This document shows, in pieces, positions 25,637 to 35,001 of a DNA stretch of 64,000 bases. Numbering within the stretch: the first letter of the stretch is position 1; every line of letters begins with the position of its first letter. Origin of the DNA: Alkalibacillus silvisoli (lineage in GTDB: Bacteria; Bacillota; Bacilli; Bacillales; Alkalibacillaceae); contig NZ_BAAACZ010000027.1 in assembly GCF_039521975.1 (NCBI RefSeq), positions 12,633-76,632 on the forward strand, in the 5' to 3' direction. The notes under the pieces are model-generated. The model made no database searches, had not been told where the DNA came from, and saw only the letters and a program-made list of their open reading frames with translations. The position numbers were made by a program, and so were the translations under genes.

Positions 25637-26938
25637 ATGAGAAAGATTGTGATTGGAATAGTTGGTCCGAGTGATTCAGTTGAGAGATCATTAGAAGTGA
25701 TTAAAGAAAATGAAGGGTTAGACGTTCGACCATTTACTTATAAAAATACCGAAGACGTGAACGACTTGATCAAAATGCATAATCATGAAGTCGACCAATG
25801 GCTTTTTACTGGTCCGGCGCCGTATGAGTTTGCGATGCAAGATGAACTAATTGATGAAGATCGCGGCGTCTATGCCAAACTTCATGGTTCAAGTCTTTTA
25901 AACATTTTATTAAAGGCTTTTGTTGATTATGGACGAGTTGTTCAACATGTCAGTCTCGATACGATTGGTGATGAGCAGTTAAAAGTCGAGCAGTTCAATG
26001 AAACTAATTTTCATAGAGTGAGTCAAAGAGAAGAGTATAGACCGACAGAAGAACTAGTTGAATTACACCGCCAAAAGTATGAGAGTGGTGAAACAGAAGT
26101 TGCGATTACATGTATTCACTCTGTCTATCAAAAATTAAAAGAGTTAGGTGTCCCTGTTTATCGTGTGGTGCCATCTGATCTATCAATTCAACTAGCATTT
26201 GACTATTTAAAGCAGCGAGCTTATATGCTTTCATATAGAAAGAAGCAGTTCGTTATTGTTGGGTTTGAAGTTTGCTATCCATCAACGATTGAAGAAGGCT
26301 TTGTTCCTTATCAAACTCAACATCGTGAGTTGGACTTACACCGTGTCATTTTGAAAGTGTCTGAAAAGATGAATGGTTCTTTTGTCAAAGTGGGCAATGG
26401 GAAGTACTTCATCTATACCACAAGGGGGGATGTGGATTTATTTATACAAGAGCAAACGATGGAAGAGATCGTCGAGCAAATGTTAGCCCAAAGTGAATTG
26501 AATGTCCGTGTTGGTATTGGTTATGGCCATACCGTGTTAGAGGCGGATGAACATTTACACATTGCTTTTGATTATGCTCGTAAGCGCGGTCATTATCACA
26601 TTATTTTAGTAAATGAAGAAAAAGAAGTCATTGAATTAAAAGAAGAAGGTCGTCGTGTTGCAATGAGCCAACGTTTTTTAAGTGATGACTGGATTGAGAA
26701 ATATAGTCATCTATCGATTAACCCAACGCAGCTTTCGAAAATTTATGCTCTTAAAAAACATTACGAGAAAGATGAAATTACGTCTTCAGAGCTTGCCCAT
26801 TGGCTACAAAGCTCTGAACGTAACGCAAGGCGTATATTGCTAGATTTAGAGGGGGTAGGTCTTGCGAAAGTTATTGGGGAGGAATCAGGTAGAAGAGGTA
26901 GGCCGAAGAAAGTCTACCAACTGCAAAACCCAAAATAG
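25637..26938 (+). CDS. Putative transcriptional regulator with C-terminal winged helix
   Basis: The 433-residue protein has three parts. Residues 1-190 form an alpha/beta region of unknown type (IVIGIVGPSDSVERSLEVIK). Residues about 220-340 resemble a nucleotide-cyclase/GGDEF-like fold without the GGDEF signature (LNVRVGIGYGHTVLEADEHL). The C terminus is a winged HTH (TSSELAHWLQSSERNARRIL, then GRRGRPKKVYQL). This architecture recurs beside AbgT and M20 genes in Bacillaceae as far as I remember. It likely senses the operon's substrate, and the palindromic promoter at 21817 is a candidate target. ATG 25637 is chosen over the adjacent TTG. Confidence 0.7.
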   Translation: MRKIVIGIVGPSDSVERSLEVIKENEGLDVRPFTYKNTEDVNDLIKMHNHEVDQWLFTGPAPYEFAMQDELIDEDRGVYAKLHGSSLLNILLKAFVDYGRVVQHVSLDTIGDEQLKVEQFNETNFHRVSQREEYRPTEELVELHRQKYESGETEVAITCIHSVYQKLKELGVPVYRVVPSDLSIQLAFDYLKQRAYMLSYRKKQFVIVGFEVCYPSTIEEGFVPYQTQHRELDLHRVILKVSEKMNGSFVKVGNGKYFIYTTRGDVDLFIQEQTMEEIVEQMLAQSELNVRVGIGYGHTVLEADEHLHIAFDYARKRGHYHIILVNEEKEVIELKEEGRRVAMSQRFLSDDWIEKYSHLSINPTQLSKIYALKKHYEKDEITSSELAHWLQSSERNARRILLDLEGVGLAKVIGEESGRRGRPKKVYQLQNPK

Positions 26939-26961
26939 ATCAATAGGGGAGTGTGAACACA

Positions 26962-28461
26962 TTGAGCAATGTGAACAAAGGGATCCTGAACAAAATAGAA
27001 AAATGGGGGAACAAATTACCGGATCCATTTTTTATATTCGTCTATTTGGCCGCCTTTGTCATGCTTCTATCATTAATTTTTAATATGATGGGAGCAACAG
27101 TTGAACACCCAGGTACAGGCGAGGAACTCGAGATTAAAAGCTTAATCTCAGGTGAAGGCTTGCAATATATTACGGGGTCGATGCTAGAGAACTTCACTGG
27201 CTTTGCTCCGTTAGGTTTAGTACTAGCCATGATGTTAGGTGTTGGTTTAGCTCAGAAGGTTGGCTTACTAGAGACAGCTATTAAAAAGTTTATTTTAAAT
27301 GCGCCGCCAGCCTTGGTCACTTACGCTGTTATTTTCACAGGTATTTTTGGTAACTTAGCTTCAGATGCGGCTTTCGTATTAGTTCCACCGTTAGCGGCAA
27401 TGGTATTCTACACAATTGGTAGACATCCACTTGCTGGTTTAGCAGCTGGTTTCGCTGGTACTGGTGCAGGTTTCACAGCAAACTTCTTAGTCGCTGGTAC
27501 AGACGCGTTACTATCAGGAATTTCTACAGAAGCAGCAAGAGCCATTGACGATTCGATTGTCGTAACGCCAGTCGATAACTGGTATTTCATGATTGCATCA
27601 GTCTTAATCCTATCTGTAGTTGGTGCACAAATTACTGAACGTATTATTGAACCAAGATTAGGCACTTATAAAGGTGAGGTAGGAAAAACATTTGAGGATG
27701 TTACACCTTCAGAATCACGCGGTCTTCGTAATGCCGTCATCACTGGTTTAATTTACATTGGCTTATTAGCATTAGTTATTTTCTGGCCAGAATCACCGTT
27801 ACGTAATGAAGATGGAGGTATGATTCCATCACCATTCTTAGATGGTATTATTCCGATTATCTTATTCTTCTTCATTAGTATGGCAGTGGCTTACGGTGTG
27901 ACGGTTAAAGTAATTCAATCATCAAGCGACATTCCTAAATACATGGCTGAAGCGATGAAGGATATGTCAGGCTACATTGTCTTAATCTTCGCTGCTTCAC
28001 AGTTTATTAGCTACTTCAATTGGAGTAACTTAGGAACTTGGGTTGCGGTTAACAGTGCTGATTTCTTAACAAGCATTGATATGACGGGCTTACCTGTTAT
28101 TATCGGCTTCGTATTGCTTACAGCTGTCTTAAACATGATTATTTTCAGTGGTTCAGCACAGTGGGCACTAATGGCACCGATCTTCATTCCGATGTTCATG
28201 CTATTAGGATACGATCCAGCATTTGTACAAGCTGCATACCGTATCGCCGACTCATCAACGAACATTATTACACCACTTAACCCTTATATTTTAGTCGTAC
28301 TAGCATTCATGCGCGAGTATGATAAGAAAGCAGGTATGGGTACATTGATTTCCTTAATGCTGCCTTACAGTATCATCTTCTTAAGCATTTGGATCGTACT
28401 ACTAATCATTTTCGCACTAGCAGGAATCCCACTAGGACCTGGCGTGGAGATGTATATGTAA
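26962..28461 (+). CDS. abgT: AbgT-family transporter (aminobenzoyl-glutamate type)
   Basis: The protein has about 499 residues with 11-12 membrane helices. Family motifs seen include PPALVTYAVIFTGIFGNLAS with DAAFVLVPPLAAMVFY, and GFAGTGAGFTANFLVAGTDA. Late in the sequence PLNPYILVVLAFM and the DSSTNIITP segment match. AbgT proteins import p-aminobenzoyl-glutamate or export sulfonamides. TTG 26962 is a better start than GTG 26953, because AGGGGAG sits ten bases before it. It ends the operon, with a strong terminator 30 bp after the stop. Confidence 0.88.
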   Translation: MSNVNKGILNKIEKWGNKLPDPFFIFVYLAAFVMLLSLIFNMMGATVEHPGTGEELEIKSLISGEGLQYITGSMLENFTGFAPLGLVLAMMLGVGLAQKVGLLETAIKKFILNAPPALVTYAVIFTGIFGNLASDAAFVLVPPLAAMVFYTIGRHPLAGLAAGFAGTGAGFTANFLVAGTDALLSGISTEAARAIDDSIVVTPVDNWYFMIASVLILSVVGAQITERIIEPRLGTYKGEVGKTFEDVTPSESRGLRNAVITGLIYIGLLALVIFWPESPLRNEDGGMIPSPFLDGIIPIILFFFISMAVAYGVTVKVIQSSSDIPKYMAEAMKDMSGYIVLIFAASQFISYFNWSNLGTWVAVNSADFLTSIDMTGLPVIIGFVLLTAVLNMIIFSGSAQWALMAPIFIPMFMLLGYDPAFVQAAYRIADSSTNIITPLNPYILVVLAFMREYDKKAGMGTLISLMLPYSIIFLSIWIVLLIIFALAGIPLGPGVEMYM

Positions 28462-28487
28462 GATTGGTTGGTTGGTACTGATCGGAG

Positions 28488-28514
28488 AAAACAGCCCGCG
28501 TGGCTGTTTTTTTC
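28488..28514 (+). terminator. Terminator of the abg-like operon
   Basis: AAAACAGCC (28488-28496) pairs with GGCTGTTTT (28502-28510), and T residues continue the arm. It is a short GC-rich stem followed by a long T run. Confidence 0.9.
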
Positions 28515-28550
28515 TTTTTGAGTGTGATTGTGATTGGAAGCGGAGGAGGT

Positions 28551-28860
28551 CGCCTTATTGTGGAATTAAGCGATTTTTTTGATTTTTAAGCGAAATTATT
28601 AATAATTAAGCGAAACTCGGGATAATTGGACGAAATTCTCGATAATTAAAGCGAACGCTCAATTAATTAAGCGTTTGCTTAAATAAAGCCTTTGATTCGC
28701 AGAGTGCCTGTGGTTCCATTATTTGGATTATCAGCGATATTAGTATTCCGGCGAAATTCTCGATATTCCGGCGATTTTTTTAATATTCCGGCGAAAACGC
28801 CTTGGAATCCGGCGAACGCCGGATTAATTAAGCGCTTGCTTAATTGAACTGACTATCAGC
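28551..28860 (+). repeat. Composite 20-bp-phased repeat module (module G, sister of F)
   Basis: The opening hairpin pairs TCGCCTTATT (28550-28559) imperfectly with AATTAAGCGA (28564-28573). GCGA cores follow at 28570, 28590, 28610 and 28651, with ACGA at 28630, all near 20-bp steps. The first part closes with AAGCGAACGCTC / AAGCGTTTGCTT. A link shared with module F (GATTCGCAGAGTG, TCCATTATTTGGATTATCAG) leads to a second part with GCGA at 28734, 28751, 28771, 28791 and 28812. The gap between abgT and the next gene is otherwise empty. Confidence 0.85.
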
Positions 28861-28942
28861 GTACTGCCCTAGGTCGTCCGCTCTTACCAATCTACCGTTG
28901 TTTTCATAGATTATGTGAGAACTCGAGTGGAGGACTGGTGTT

Positions 28943-30211
28943 ATGACGAGTGAAATGGTGTTTGTAAGTGGACTTATATTTTTCATGATTATCGTTTTAT
29001 TATCCGATAGGTTTCAGGCGGAGTGGGTTATTTTTTCGACGCTCGTTGTGTTATTACTTTCGGGAGTGCTCGAGCCGCTTGAAGCAGCAAGAGGTTTCGT
29101 CAATGAAGGAGTTTGGACCATTGGGCTGTTGTTTGTCATTGCTGGAGTGATCGAAAGAAGCGGAGTGATGAAGCGGGTAGTGGGGAGGCTTTTGCGCGGA
29201 GTTGATGAGGGTTCGGTGAGAGATTTGGTCATTCGATTACTCGCACCTGCAGCTGGGGCTTCAAGCTTTTTGAACAACACACCGATTGTGGTTACTTTAG
29301 TTCCTGTTGTACGAAAGTGGTGTAAGCGCAACGGCGTGTCAGAAACGAAATTGTTAATTCCTCTGTCATACGTGACGATTTTAGGTGGAACCGTGACGTT
29401 GATCGGGACATCAACGAATCTTGTTGTTGATGGCCTACTGCGAGAAGCGGAGCTACAAGGGTTTGGATTTCTTCAACTAGCGATTGTAGGGGTGCCGATT
29501 ACCATTGTAGGGCTTGTTTATGTCGCGTTGGTAGGTTGGCAGCTTTTGCCTGAAAAGAGAGTTGGGCGAAAACGTTGCAAGCGGAGAGGTCACCGGGGGA
29601 AAGTAGGTACAAGCCGTGGTAAAGAGTTGGACGGCTGGATCGCGTTAGGACTATTGGGTGTGGCGGTCGTTTTAGTCGCATTTGGGTTGGTGCCGATGTT
29701 GGTCGCCATTGCATCAGTTGTCGTGTTACTTTTAGTAGCGCATGTTTTGAAAGTAGGAGAAGTCATCCGAACGATCCCATGGCAAATTTTAATCCTCGTT
29801 TCGAGCGCGATTGGCGTAGGGCTGGCGCTGTCAAAATCCGGCTTGGCAGACTTGGTGGCGGTGCATGTTTTAGCAGTCGCGGCTCCACTAGGCACGTTCG
29901 CCGTCATTGTCGCGCTGTACCTTTTAACAAACCTATTTACCGAGCTGATGACGAACGTCGCCGCAGCCGTGCTCATGCTGCCAATCGGCTTAGAAATGGC
30001 GCAGGTAATCGGAGTCGATCCCATTGGCTTCGCCGTCGTCATCGCCATCGCCGCCTCCGCAAGCTTCGTCACCCCAATCGGCTACCAAACAAATCTAGTC
30101 GTCTACCAAGCGTGCGGCTACCGATTTACCGACTTCGTCCAAGTAGGGCTGCCGTTGAGCGTGGTCGTGATGCTAGTGACGAGTGGGGTGGTTTATTGGG
30201 TGGTGGTTTAG
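28943..30211 (+). CDS. SLC13/ArsB-like anion permease lacking TrkA-C domains
   Basis: The 422-residue protein has 11-12 membrane helices and the duplicated motifs of the DASS/CitM family: SFLNNTPIVVTLVPVV with ILGGTVTLIGTSTNLVVDG in the first half, and TNVAAAVLMLPIG with SFVTPIGYQTNLVVYQACG in the second. Related bacterial proteins near 590 residues carry two TrkA-C domains in the middle; here that region is only a short basic loop (KRVGRKRCKRRGHRGKVGTS). Substrates in the family include sulfate, phosphate and dicarboxylates. Base composition toward the 3' end is clearly richer in G+C than its neighbours, which suggests acquisition. It is a single-gene unit between phased repeats. Confidence 0.75.
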   Translation: MTSEMVFVSGLIFFMIIVLLSDRFQAEWVIFSTLVVLLLSGVLEPLEAARGFVNEGVWTIGLLFVIAGVIERSGVMKRVVGRLLRGVDEGSVRDLVIRLLAPAAGASSFLNNTPIVVTLVPVVRKWCKRNGVSETKLLIPLSYVTILGGTVTLIGTSTNLVVDGLLREAELQGFGFLQLAIVGVPITIVGLVYVALVGWQLLPEKRVGRKRCKRRGHRGKVGTSRGKELDGWIALGLLGVAVVLVAFGLVPMLVAIASVVVLLLVAHVLKVGEVIRTIPWQILILVSSAIGVGLALSKSGLADLVAVHVLAVAAPLGTFAVIVALYLLTNLFTELMTNVAAAVLMLPIGLEMAQVIGVDPIGFAVVIAIAASASFVTPIGYQTNLVVYQACGYRFTDFVQVGLPLSVVVMLVTSGVVYWVVV

Positions 30212-30254
30212 AGAGGAGGATGTTGATTTGACAAGGTTCGTGGCGGATCAATTT

Positions 30255-30352
30255 CTTCCATTATCTGTATTATCAGCGAAATTTTCAATAATCCGGCGAA
30301 AATTTAATTTTTCCGGCGAAAACACCTTGGAATTCGGCGAACGCCGATTTAC
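30255..30352 (+). repeat. 20-bp-phased repeat module, CCGGCGAA type (module H)
   Basis: GCGA cores lie at 30276, 30296, 30316 and 30337 (20, 20, 21 bp). The left part TCTTCCATTATCTGTATTAT matches the link of modules F and G, and the end closes with GGCGAACGCC. It equals the second half of F. It lies between convergent genes. Confidence 0.85.
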
Positions 30353-30360
30353 GACAAAAT

Positions 30361-30393
30361 AAATAACCGCTCCTGATGTGGGGGCGGTTATTT
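30361..30393. terminator. Bidirectional terminator between permease and NERD gene
   Basis: AAATAACCGC (30361-30370) pairs perfectly with GCGGTTATTT (30384-30393). The right arm overlaps the stop codon of the minus-strand NERD gene. T-rich sequence lies on both outer sides. Confidence 0.8.
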
Positions 30394-31329
30394 TAGAAGG
30401 TATTCACTTCCTTTTGTATCACCTTTCCTTTCAAACTTAGAAAGTAACCTTTTTGTAGTAGATTCAGATTGGATTTTCAAGAACGATCTAGCTTCATAAT
30501 TAGTAATGTATTGCCGGTCATACAAAATCGCAAACTCTCTTAATGCTTGGAGATGTGCAGCCTTATCTCTGTGATTACATTTTGAGCAGTGCCAATTTCC
30601 GTGGATACGTTTCATAATCATTGATTTACATTGGGTGCACCAGACGCCTTTCTTAATTAAGTGGTCAGTTATGCCGTAATAGTTTATGAGGTTGTTGTTT
30701 TTAGGAGTGTGTCGGATTTTTAATGAATTCGCAATTGTATTAGCTTCTCGATTACTAATAAGAGGGGTTTGATTTTGAGATTGAATTTTATAGATGTAAT
30801 TCGGAAGGTTCTGACTCGGGAAAATTTCAGTGGTGTTTTTATTGATATTTATGATTGATTTAGGGTGTGTGAAAGTGACGCACGTATAAATAGGTAAGAG
30901 GTCTAAGCTAAGTCGAGACAACAAGTGAGAGAGTTGGGATCTTTGGATGTTTGCTTGGATGAGTGGGTTTTGATATACCTCAATCTCATCTTCATTTTCC
31001 TGAATAAGTTGTCCGGCTTCATTAATTGAAAGTGTCCCTTTTAAATGTTTGGCTTCAATAATCAATATGAAGCTTTGCGTAATGAGCAATAAGTCAATTT
31101 GAAAGTAACTATCATTCCCTTTCGCTCGAAAACCGAATAGTAGAAAGTGATCTTTAAGATTAAGAAGTTTTATATAATAATGAAGTGATCGCTCGCCTAA
31201 ATAACCAGCTAACTCTTTACCGAGGCGCTCTTGAATCGTCTGATAGATCCGGTCAATTCTTTTATAGCGGGGGACAAGAGCTTCGAGTTGTTCAAGCTCA
31301 GGTGGTTTACTGTGAGGGAGTATTATCAT
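30388..31329 (-). CDS. NERD-domain protein with C-terminal zinc ribbon
   Basis: The 313-residue protein has a nuclease-related (NERD) domain at residues about 45-165, with the pattern GERSLHYYIKLL, FQIDLLLITQSFILIIEAKH and later QANIQRSQLSHLL. The acidic and lysine residues (D, E-A-K) of the restriction-endonuclease-like core are present. A four-cysteine ribbon (CTQCKSMIMKRIHGNWHC, then SKCNHRD) follows, and then a helical HTH-like tail. NERD proteins are thought to process DNA or RNA but few are characterised. It is monocistronic and not part of a recognisable defence cluster. Confidence 0.8.
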   Translation of the reverse strand: MIILPHSKPPELEQLEALVPRYKRIDRIYQTIQERLGKELAGYLGERSLHYYIKLLNLKDHFLLFGFRAKGNDSYFQIDLLLITQSFILIIEAKHLKGTLSINEAGQLIQENEDEIEVYQNPLIQANIQRSQLSHLLSRLSLDLLPIYTCVTFTHPKSIININKNTTEIFPSQNLPNYIYKIQSQNQTPLISNREANTIANSLKIRHTPKNNNLINYYGITDHLIKKGVWCTQCKSMIMKRIHGNWHCSKCNHRDKAAHLQALREFAILYDRQYITNYEARSFLKIQSESTTKRLLSKFERKGDTKGSEYLLK

Positions 31330-31440
31330 CGTTCAGTCTCCTTTCCTATTAGGGACACTTTTATTATACACTGGAATATACGTTCGTGTCTAGAGGTGTA
31401 GATCAGGATCATAATTCTATTACCATTAAATGGTTTATCA

Positions 31441-31532
31441 GCGATAATTATGATATTCCGGCGATTTTTTCAATAATCCGGCGAAAATTAATTTTTTCCG
31501 GCGAAATTGAAAGGGAATCCGACGAACGCCGA
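31441..31532 (+). repeat. 20-bp-phased repeat module, CCGGCGAA type (module I)
   Basis: GCGA cores lie at 31441, 31461, 31481 and 31501 (exact 20-bp steps), then ACGA at 31522. The array starts from TTATCAGCGAT, as in F-H, and ends with GACGAACGCCGA. It sits between the NERD promoter side and the 3' end of namZ. Confidence 0.85.
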
Positions 31533-31564
31533 ATTCCCATAATTATTAAGCATTAGATTCTAGA

Positions 31565-32815
31565 TTAATAGATTAAATATTCTTCGCGTAGTTCTTTGAA
31601 TTCGTCTAGGTCGTCTTGCCACTGTTCAATAATGGAATCGACTGACTCGCCGTTTTCGATGGCTTCTTGGACCCAGCCGTTACCGATTAGGTTGCCGAAA
31701 AATCCATCGGCACGGAATTCAAAGTCTTCTGGATACATGTCATGAATGGATTTGACGATGTGTAGGCCTGTTTCAATTGGTTTGTATGATCTTTGGTCTG
31801 TTACATGAATTTCAATGCCGTGTGATAGGTCACCTGCATGTTTTGAGAATGTTGGTGTAAATGATGCGGCTCTAAATGTAACGCCTGGTAGGTCTTGTTC
31901 ATTTAAGTGAGCAGCTAAATCAGTAGAATCAATAAATGGTGCTCCTATTAGTTCAAATGGCTTCGTTGTCCCGCGGCCTTCTGAGACGTTCGTTCCTTCG
32001 ATTAATGCGGCACCTGGATAGACGACTGCTGTGTCTAATGTTGGCATGTTAGGTGAAGGTAAGACGAATTCTAAGTCTGTGTCATCATAATACATATAGC
32101 GTTTCCAGCTATCCATTTCGACTACTGTTAAATCAGCGCCAATTTCAAATTCTTCATTAAAAAGGTTAGCTAATTCACCGACTGTCATGCCGTGACGGAG
32201 TGGTATTTCATATTCACCAACGAAAGATGAATAGTCATCATCTAAAACTGGACCAGCTACATCAAGTCCGTTAATTGGGTTAGGGCGATCTAACACAACA
32301 AACTCTACATCATTCTCCTCGGCAGCTTCCATAGCAAAGGCCATTGTGTAAATGTAAGTGTAGAAGCGTGTTCCCACATCTTGAATATCAAATAAAAGTA
32401 CGTCAATATCATCTAACATTTCTGGAGTTGGTTTTCTGGTTTCACCGTATAAGCTATAGACAGGAAGCCCTGTTTCTTCATCAATGTAATATTCAACGTA
32501 TTCACCAGCTTGTGCATCACCACGGACACCGTGTTCTGGTCCGTATAACGCTGTTAAATTTACATCTGGGTCATTAAATAATGTATCGACAATGCTGTTT
32601 AACTCAGGGTCAACACCAGTTGGGTTTGTAATGAGTCCAACATTTTTCCCTTCAATTAAGTCCTTTTGTTCATCTAAAAGGACTTCAACTCCAATTTCTA
32701 GTTGTTTGGCGTGTCCTTTTTTATTGCCTTGTCCGTTGCCTGGGTCTGCCATTGTGACTGATACCGTAGTTAAAACCAGAACTAATGCAGCAAAGCCGAT
32801 TAGCCATTTTTTCAT
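31565..32815 (-). CDS. namZ: Exo-beta-N-acetylmuramidase NamZ (DUF1343, GH171-type)
   Basis: The 416-residue secreted protein has a signal peptide (MKKWLIGFAALVLVLTTVSV). It carries DUF1343 motifs: NVGLITNPTGVDPEL, ALYGPEHGVRGDAQAGE, LLFDIQDVGTRFYTYIYTMA and VVLDRPNPINGLDVAGP. NamZ (B. subtilis YbbC) removes MurNAc from the non-reducing end of peptidoglycan fragments. It is the third gene of an amiE-nagZ-namZ operon on the minus strand, which matches the B. subtilis order ybbE-ybbD-ybbC. The three exoenzymes together strip peptide, GlcNAc and MurNAc from wall fragments outside the cell. No murP, murQ or murR is in the window. Confidence 0.9.
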   Translation of the reverse strand: MKKWLIGFAALVLVLTTVSVTMADPGNGQGNKKGHAKQLEIGVEVLLDEQKDLIEGKNVGLITNPTGVDPELNSIVDTLFNDPDVNLTALYGPEHGVRGDAQAGEYVEYYIDEETGLPVYSLYGETRKPTPEMLDDIDVLLFDIQDVGTRFYTYIYTMAFAMEAAEENDVEFVVLDRPNPINGLDVAGPVLDDDYSSFVGEYEIPLRHGMTVGELANLFNEEFEIGADLTVVEMDSWKRYMYYDDTDLEFVLPSPNMPTLDTAVVYPGAALIEGTNVSEGRGTTKPFELIGAPFIDSTDLAAHLNEQDLPGVTFRAASFTPTFSKHAGDLSHGIEIHVTDQRSYKPIETGLHIVKSIHDMYPEDFEFRADGFFGNLIGNGWVQEAIENGESVDSIIEQWQDDLDEFKELREEYLIY

Positions 32816-32868
32816 AATCTAAATTCCTCCTTAGATAATGTTATATAAACAGGAAGTCCCTGTTTAAT

Positions 32869-34980
32869 TTAATAATTCAACCCGTGACCGAATTCATATA
32901 AAATATCATCATCAATAGTCGGGATTGTAACTGGGAGTGTTCCAGTTGGTTCATTGTCACCGAAAATTGTAGCAGCTGTTGCATCAAAACTTGCACGATT
33001 AAAGCCGTATTGAGCTAAGTAAGCATCAACTGTCGGGTAAGCCATAATGTCATATGGATTACGAATGCCAACTGCAATAACTGGAGCTTCAGTCAGATCG
33101 CCAAGTGAATTGATTAACTCCATGTTTGGATTGTCTGGTGAACGGCCAGCTACATCAAATGTGTGTGAACCAGCAATGATAACTTCTCCTTCTGCAATGG
33201 TTTCTAATTGTTCATCTGTTAAATCGCCTGATGATTGAATGACAGTCACATCATCGTGATAAGCTGAAATCGCACTACCAAGGTCGTTAATGTAGGTGTC
33301 TCCTAAAACGACCACTTCACCATCTAAGTCTTGTGGCAATGGTAATACGTCTTCGTTTTTAACGAGTGTGATCGAATGTTCTGCAGCTTCTTGTTCAATT
33401 TGCTGATGCTCATCAGAACCAACGACCTCTAAAGCGTTAGCCACTTTATCTTCAATGGGTTCAGGATTTTCTTGTTTAATAATACCGCGTTCAAGCTTTA
33501 ACGTTAAAATGCGTTCAACTGACGCTTCAATTCGCTCTTCAGAAATTTCACCTTCTTCAATTGCATCTAGTAAACCATCAGCAACTTCTTCTAGTCCGAC
33601 TGGCATTAACACAATGTCACTGCCAGCTTGAACCGCTCGAATAGCTGCATCGACTGGGCCGAAATGGTCAGTAATCGCGTTCATGTTCATCGCATCTGTA
33701 GTAATCACACCTTCATAGCCCATATCATCGCGCATTAATTCAGTTAAAACTTTGTAAGATAATGTTGCAGGTAGTATAACTTCTTCACCAGTCGCCTTAG
33801 AAATAACAGTTGTATCATCGATTTGTGGGAACGTGACATGTGCAGTCATAATCATATCCATTCCAGCTTCCATCCCTTTTTGAAAGGGGTAAAGTTCAAC
33901 TTCTTCAAGACGTTCGCGGTCGTGTGGGACTTCAGGTAAGCCTAAGTGGGAATCAACATCTGTATCACCATGACCTGGGAAATGCTTGGCTGTAGCGGCA
34001 ACACCTGTTGATTGTAGTCCTTCTGTATAAGCAATTCCAAGATCAGCGACTAAGTCTGGATCTTCACCAAACGACCTTACACCAATCACTGGGTTGTCAG
34101 GGTTGTTATTCACATCCATAACAGGGGCAAAGTTTGTGTTAATTCCAAGAGAACCAATTTCACGGCCAATAGCTTGTCCAACATTGTAAGAGATCTCCTC
34201 AGACCTTGTTGCACCTAATGCCATGTTTCCAGGGAAGTCCGTACCTGATTGAAGACGCGTCACTATACCGCCTTCTTGGTCAATTGTCATCATTAATCCA
34301 AACTTTTCTGAAGCGTCTTGATAATCTCTAACGAGGCGTGCAGTTTGCTCAGTGTCTTGTACATTCTCAGCAAATAAAATCACGCCACCTAAATGATAGT
34401 CTTTCACAAGCTCTTCAATCTCTGGAAGCATTTCCGTTACAGCCTCACCATCCCAATTACGAAAGTCAGGCATCAGCATTTGACCAAGTTTTTCTTCAAT
34501 CGTTAACTCATTTAATGCATGTTGAACTAAGTCATAACGCTCACCCTTCTCCTTAACGAGCGTCACTTCTGATTCTGGTTTGCCAGGGCTGTTATCACTT
34601 GGATTTACTTTATAATCAACAGCGATCCTGTCTTCATAATCACCATTCGTTACACTAATAAATGTACGACCGTTTTGTCCTGACAGTGTTACCTGTCCGT
34701 TGTTATCAACTTCTGCTACATTTTTATTAGAAGATGCCCATTCAAGGTCATGAGCAGTTTCGGTAAAATACCCTTCTTCATATACATTTAAAGCCGTAAG
34801 CTGAAATTGTTCAGAATCTGGGCTGCTATCTACTTCAGGGACGTTTTCAAGTAATATGAGATCTTGTGCCTGATCACCCTCTTCAGCTGACAATTGCTCG
34901 TTAGGTAAGCCAACTAAAATGTGTGAAAAAACAAATGTCACTGCAATAACTGACATCAACAATTTACGAGAATGTCTCAT
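32869..34980 (-). CDS. nagZ: Secreted beta-N-acetylglucosaminidase NagZ (GH3)
   Basis: The 703-residue protein has a signal peptide, an N-terminal Ig-like (Big_2-type) segment near residues 60-125 (VTLSGQNGRTFISVTNGD), a GH3 TIM barrel from about 140, and a C-terminal second domain as in B. subtilis NagZ (YbbD). The barrel shows KHFPGHGDTDVDSHLGLP, carrying the Asp-His dyad used as general acid/base, and VITTDAMNMNAI with the nucleophile aspartate. It is about 60 residues longer than YbbD, mainly from the Ig-like addition. It removes GlcNAc from muropeptides and cooperates with AmiE and NamZ. It lies 21 bp after amiE. Confidence 0.9.
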   Translation of the reverse strand: MRHSRKLLMSVIAVTFVFSHILVGLPNEQLSAEEGDQAQDLILLENVPEVDSSPDSEQFQLTALNVYEEGYFTETAHDLEWASSNKNVAEVDNNGQVTLSGQNGRTFISVTNGDYEDRIAVDYKVNPSDNSPGKPESEVTLVKEKGERYDLVQHALNELTIEEKLGQMLMPDFRNWDGEAVTEMLPEIEELVKDYHLGGVILFAENVQDTEQTARLVRDYQDASEKFGLMMTIDQEGGIVTRLQSGTDFPGNMALGATRSEEISYNVGQAIGREIGSLGINTNFAPVMDVNNNPDNPVIGVRSFGEDPDLVADLGIAYTEGLQSTGVAATAKHFPGHGDTDVDSHLGLPEVPHDRERLEEVELYPFQKGMEAGMDMIMTAHVTFPQIDDTTVISKATGEEVILPATLSYKVLTELMRDDMGYEGVITTDAMNMNAITDHFGPVDAAIRAVQAGSDIVLMPVGLEEVADGLLDAIEEGEISEERIEASVERILTLKLERGIIKQENPEPIEDKVANALEVVGSDEHQQIEQEAAEHSITLVKNEDVLPLPQDLDGEVVVLGDTYINDLGSAISAYHDDVTVIQSSGDLTDEQLETIAEGEVIIAGSHTFDVAGRSPDNPNMELINSLGDLTEAPVIAVGIRNPYDIMAYPTVDAYLAQYGFNRASFDATAATIFGDNEPTGTLPVTIPTIDDDILYEFGHGLNY

Positions 34981-35001
34981 TAAAGCACCACCTTATCTTT
35001 T

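Noticed and set aside
29590..30231. Long antisense and +1 frames inside the SLC13-type permease gene
   Set aside because: They result from the GC-rich stretch, which lowers stop frequency. The permease frame alone has family motifs and membrane helices.
30388..31329. Anti-phage defence system around the NERD protein
   Set aside because: NERD domains occur in some defence genes, but here the gene stands alone with no helicase, methyltransferase or other partner nearby.
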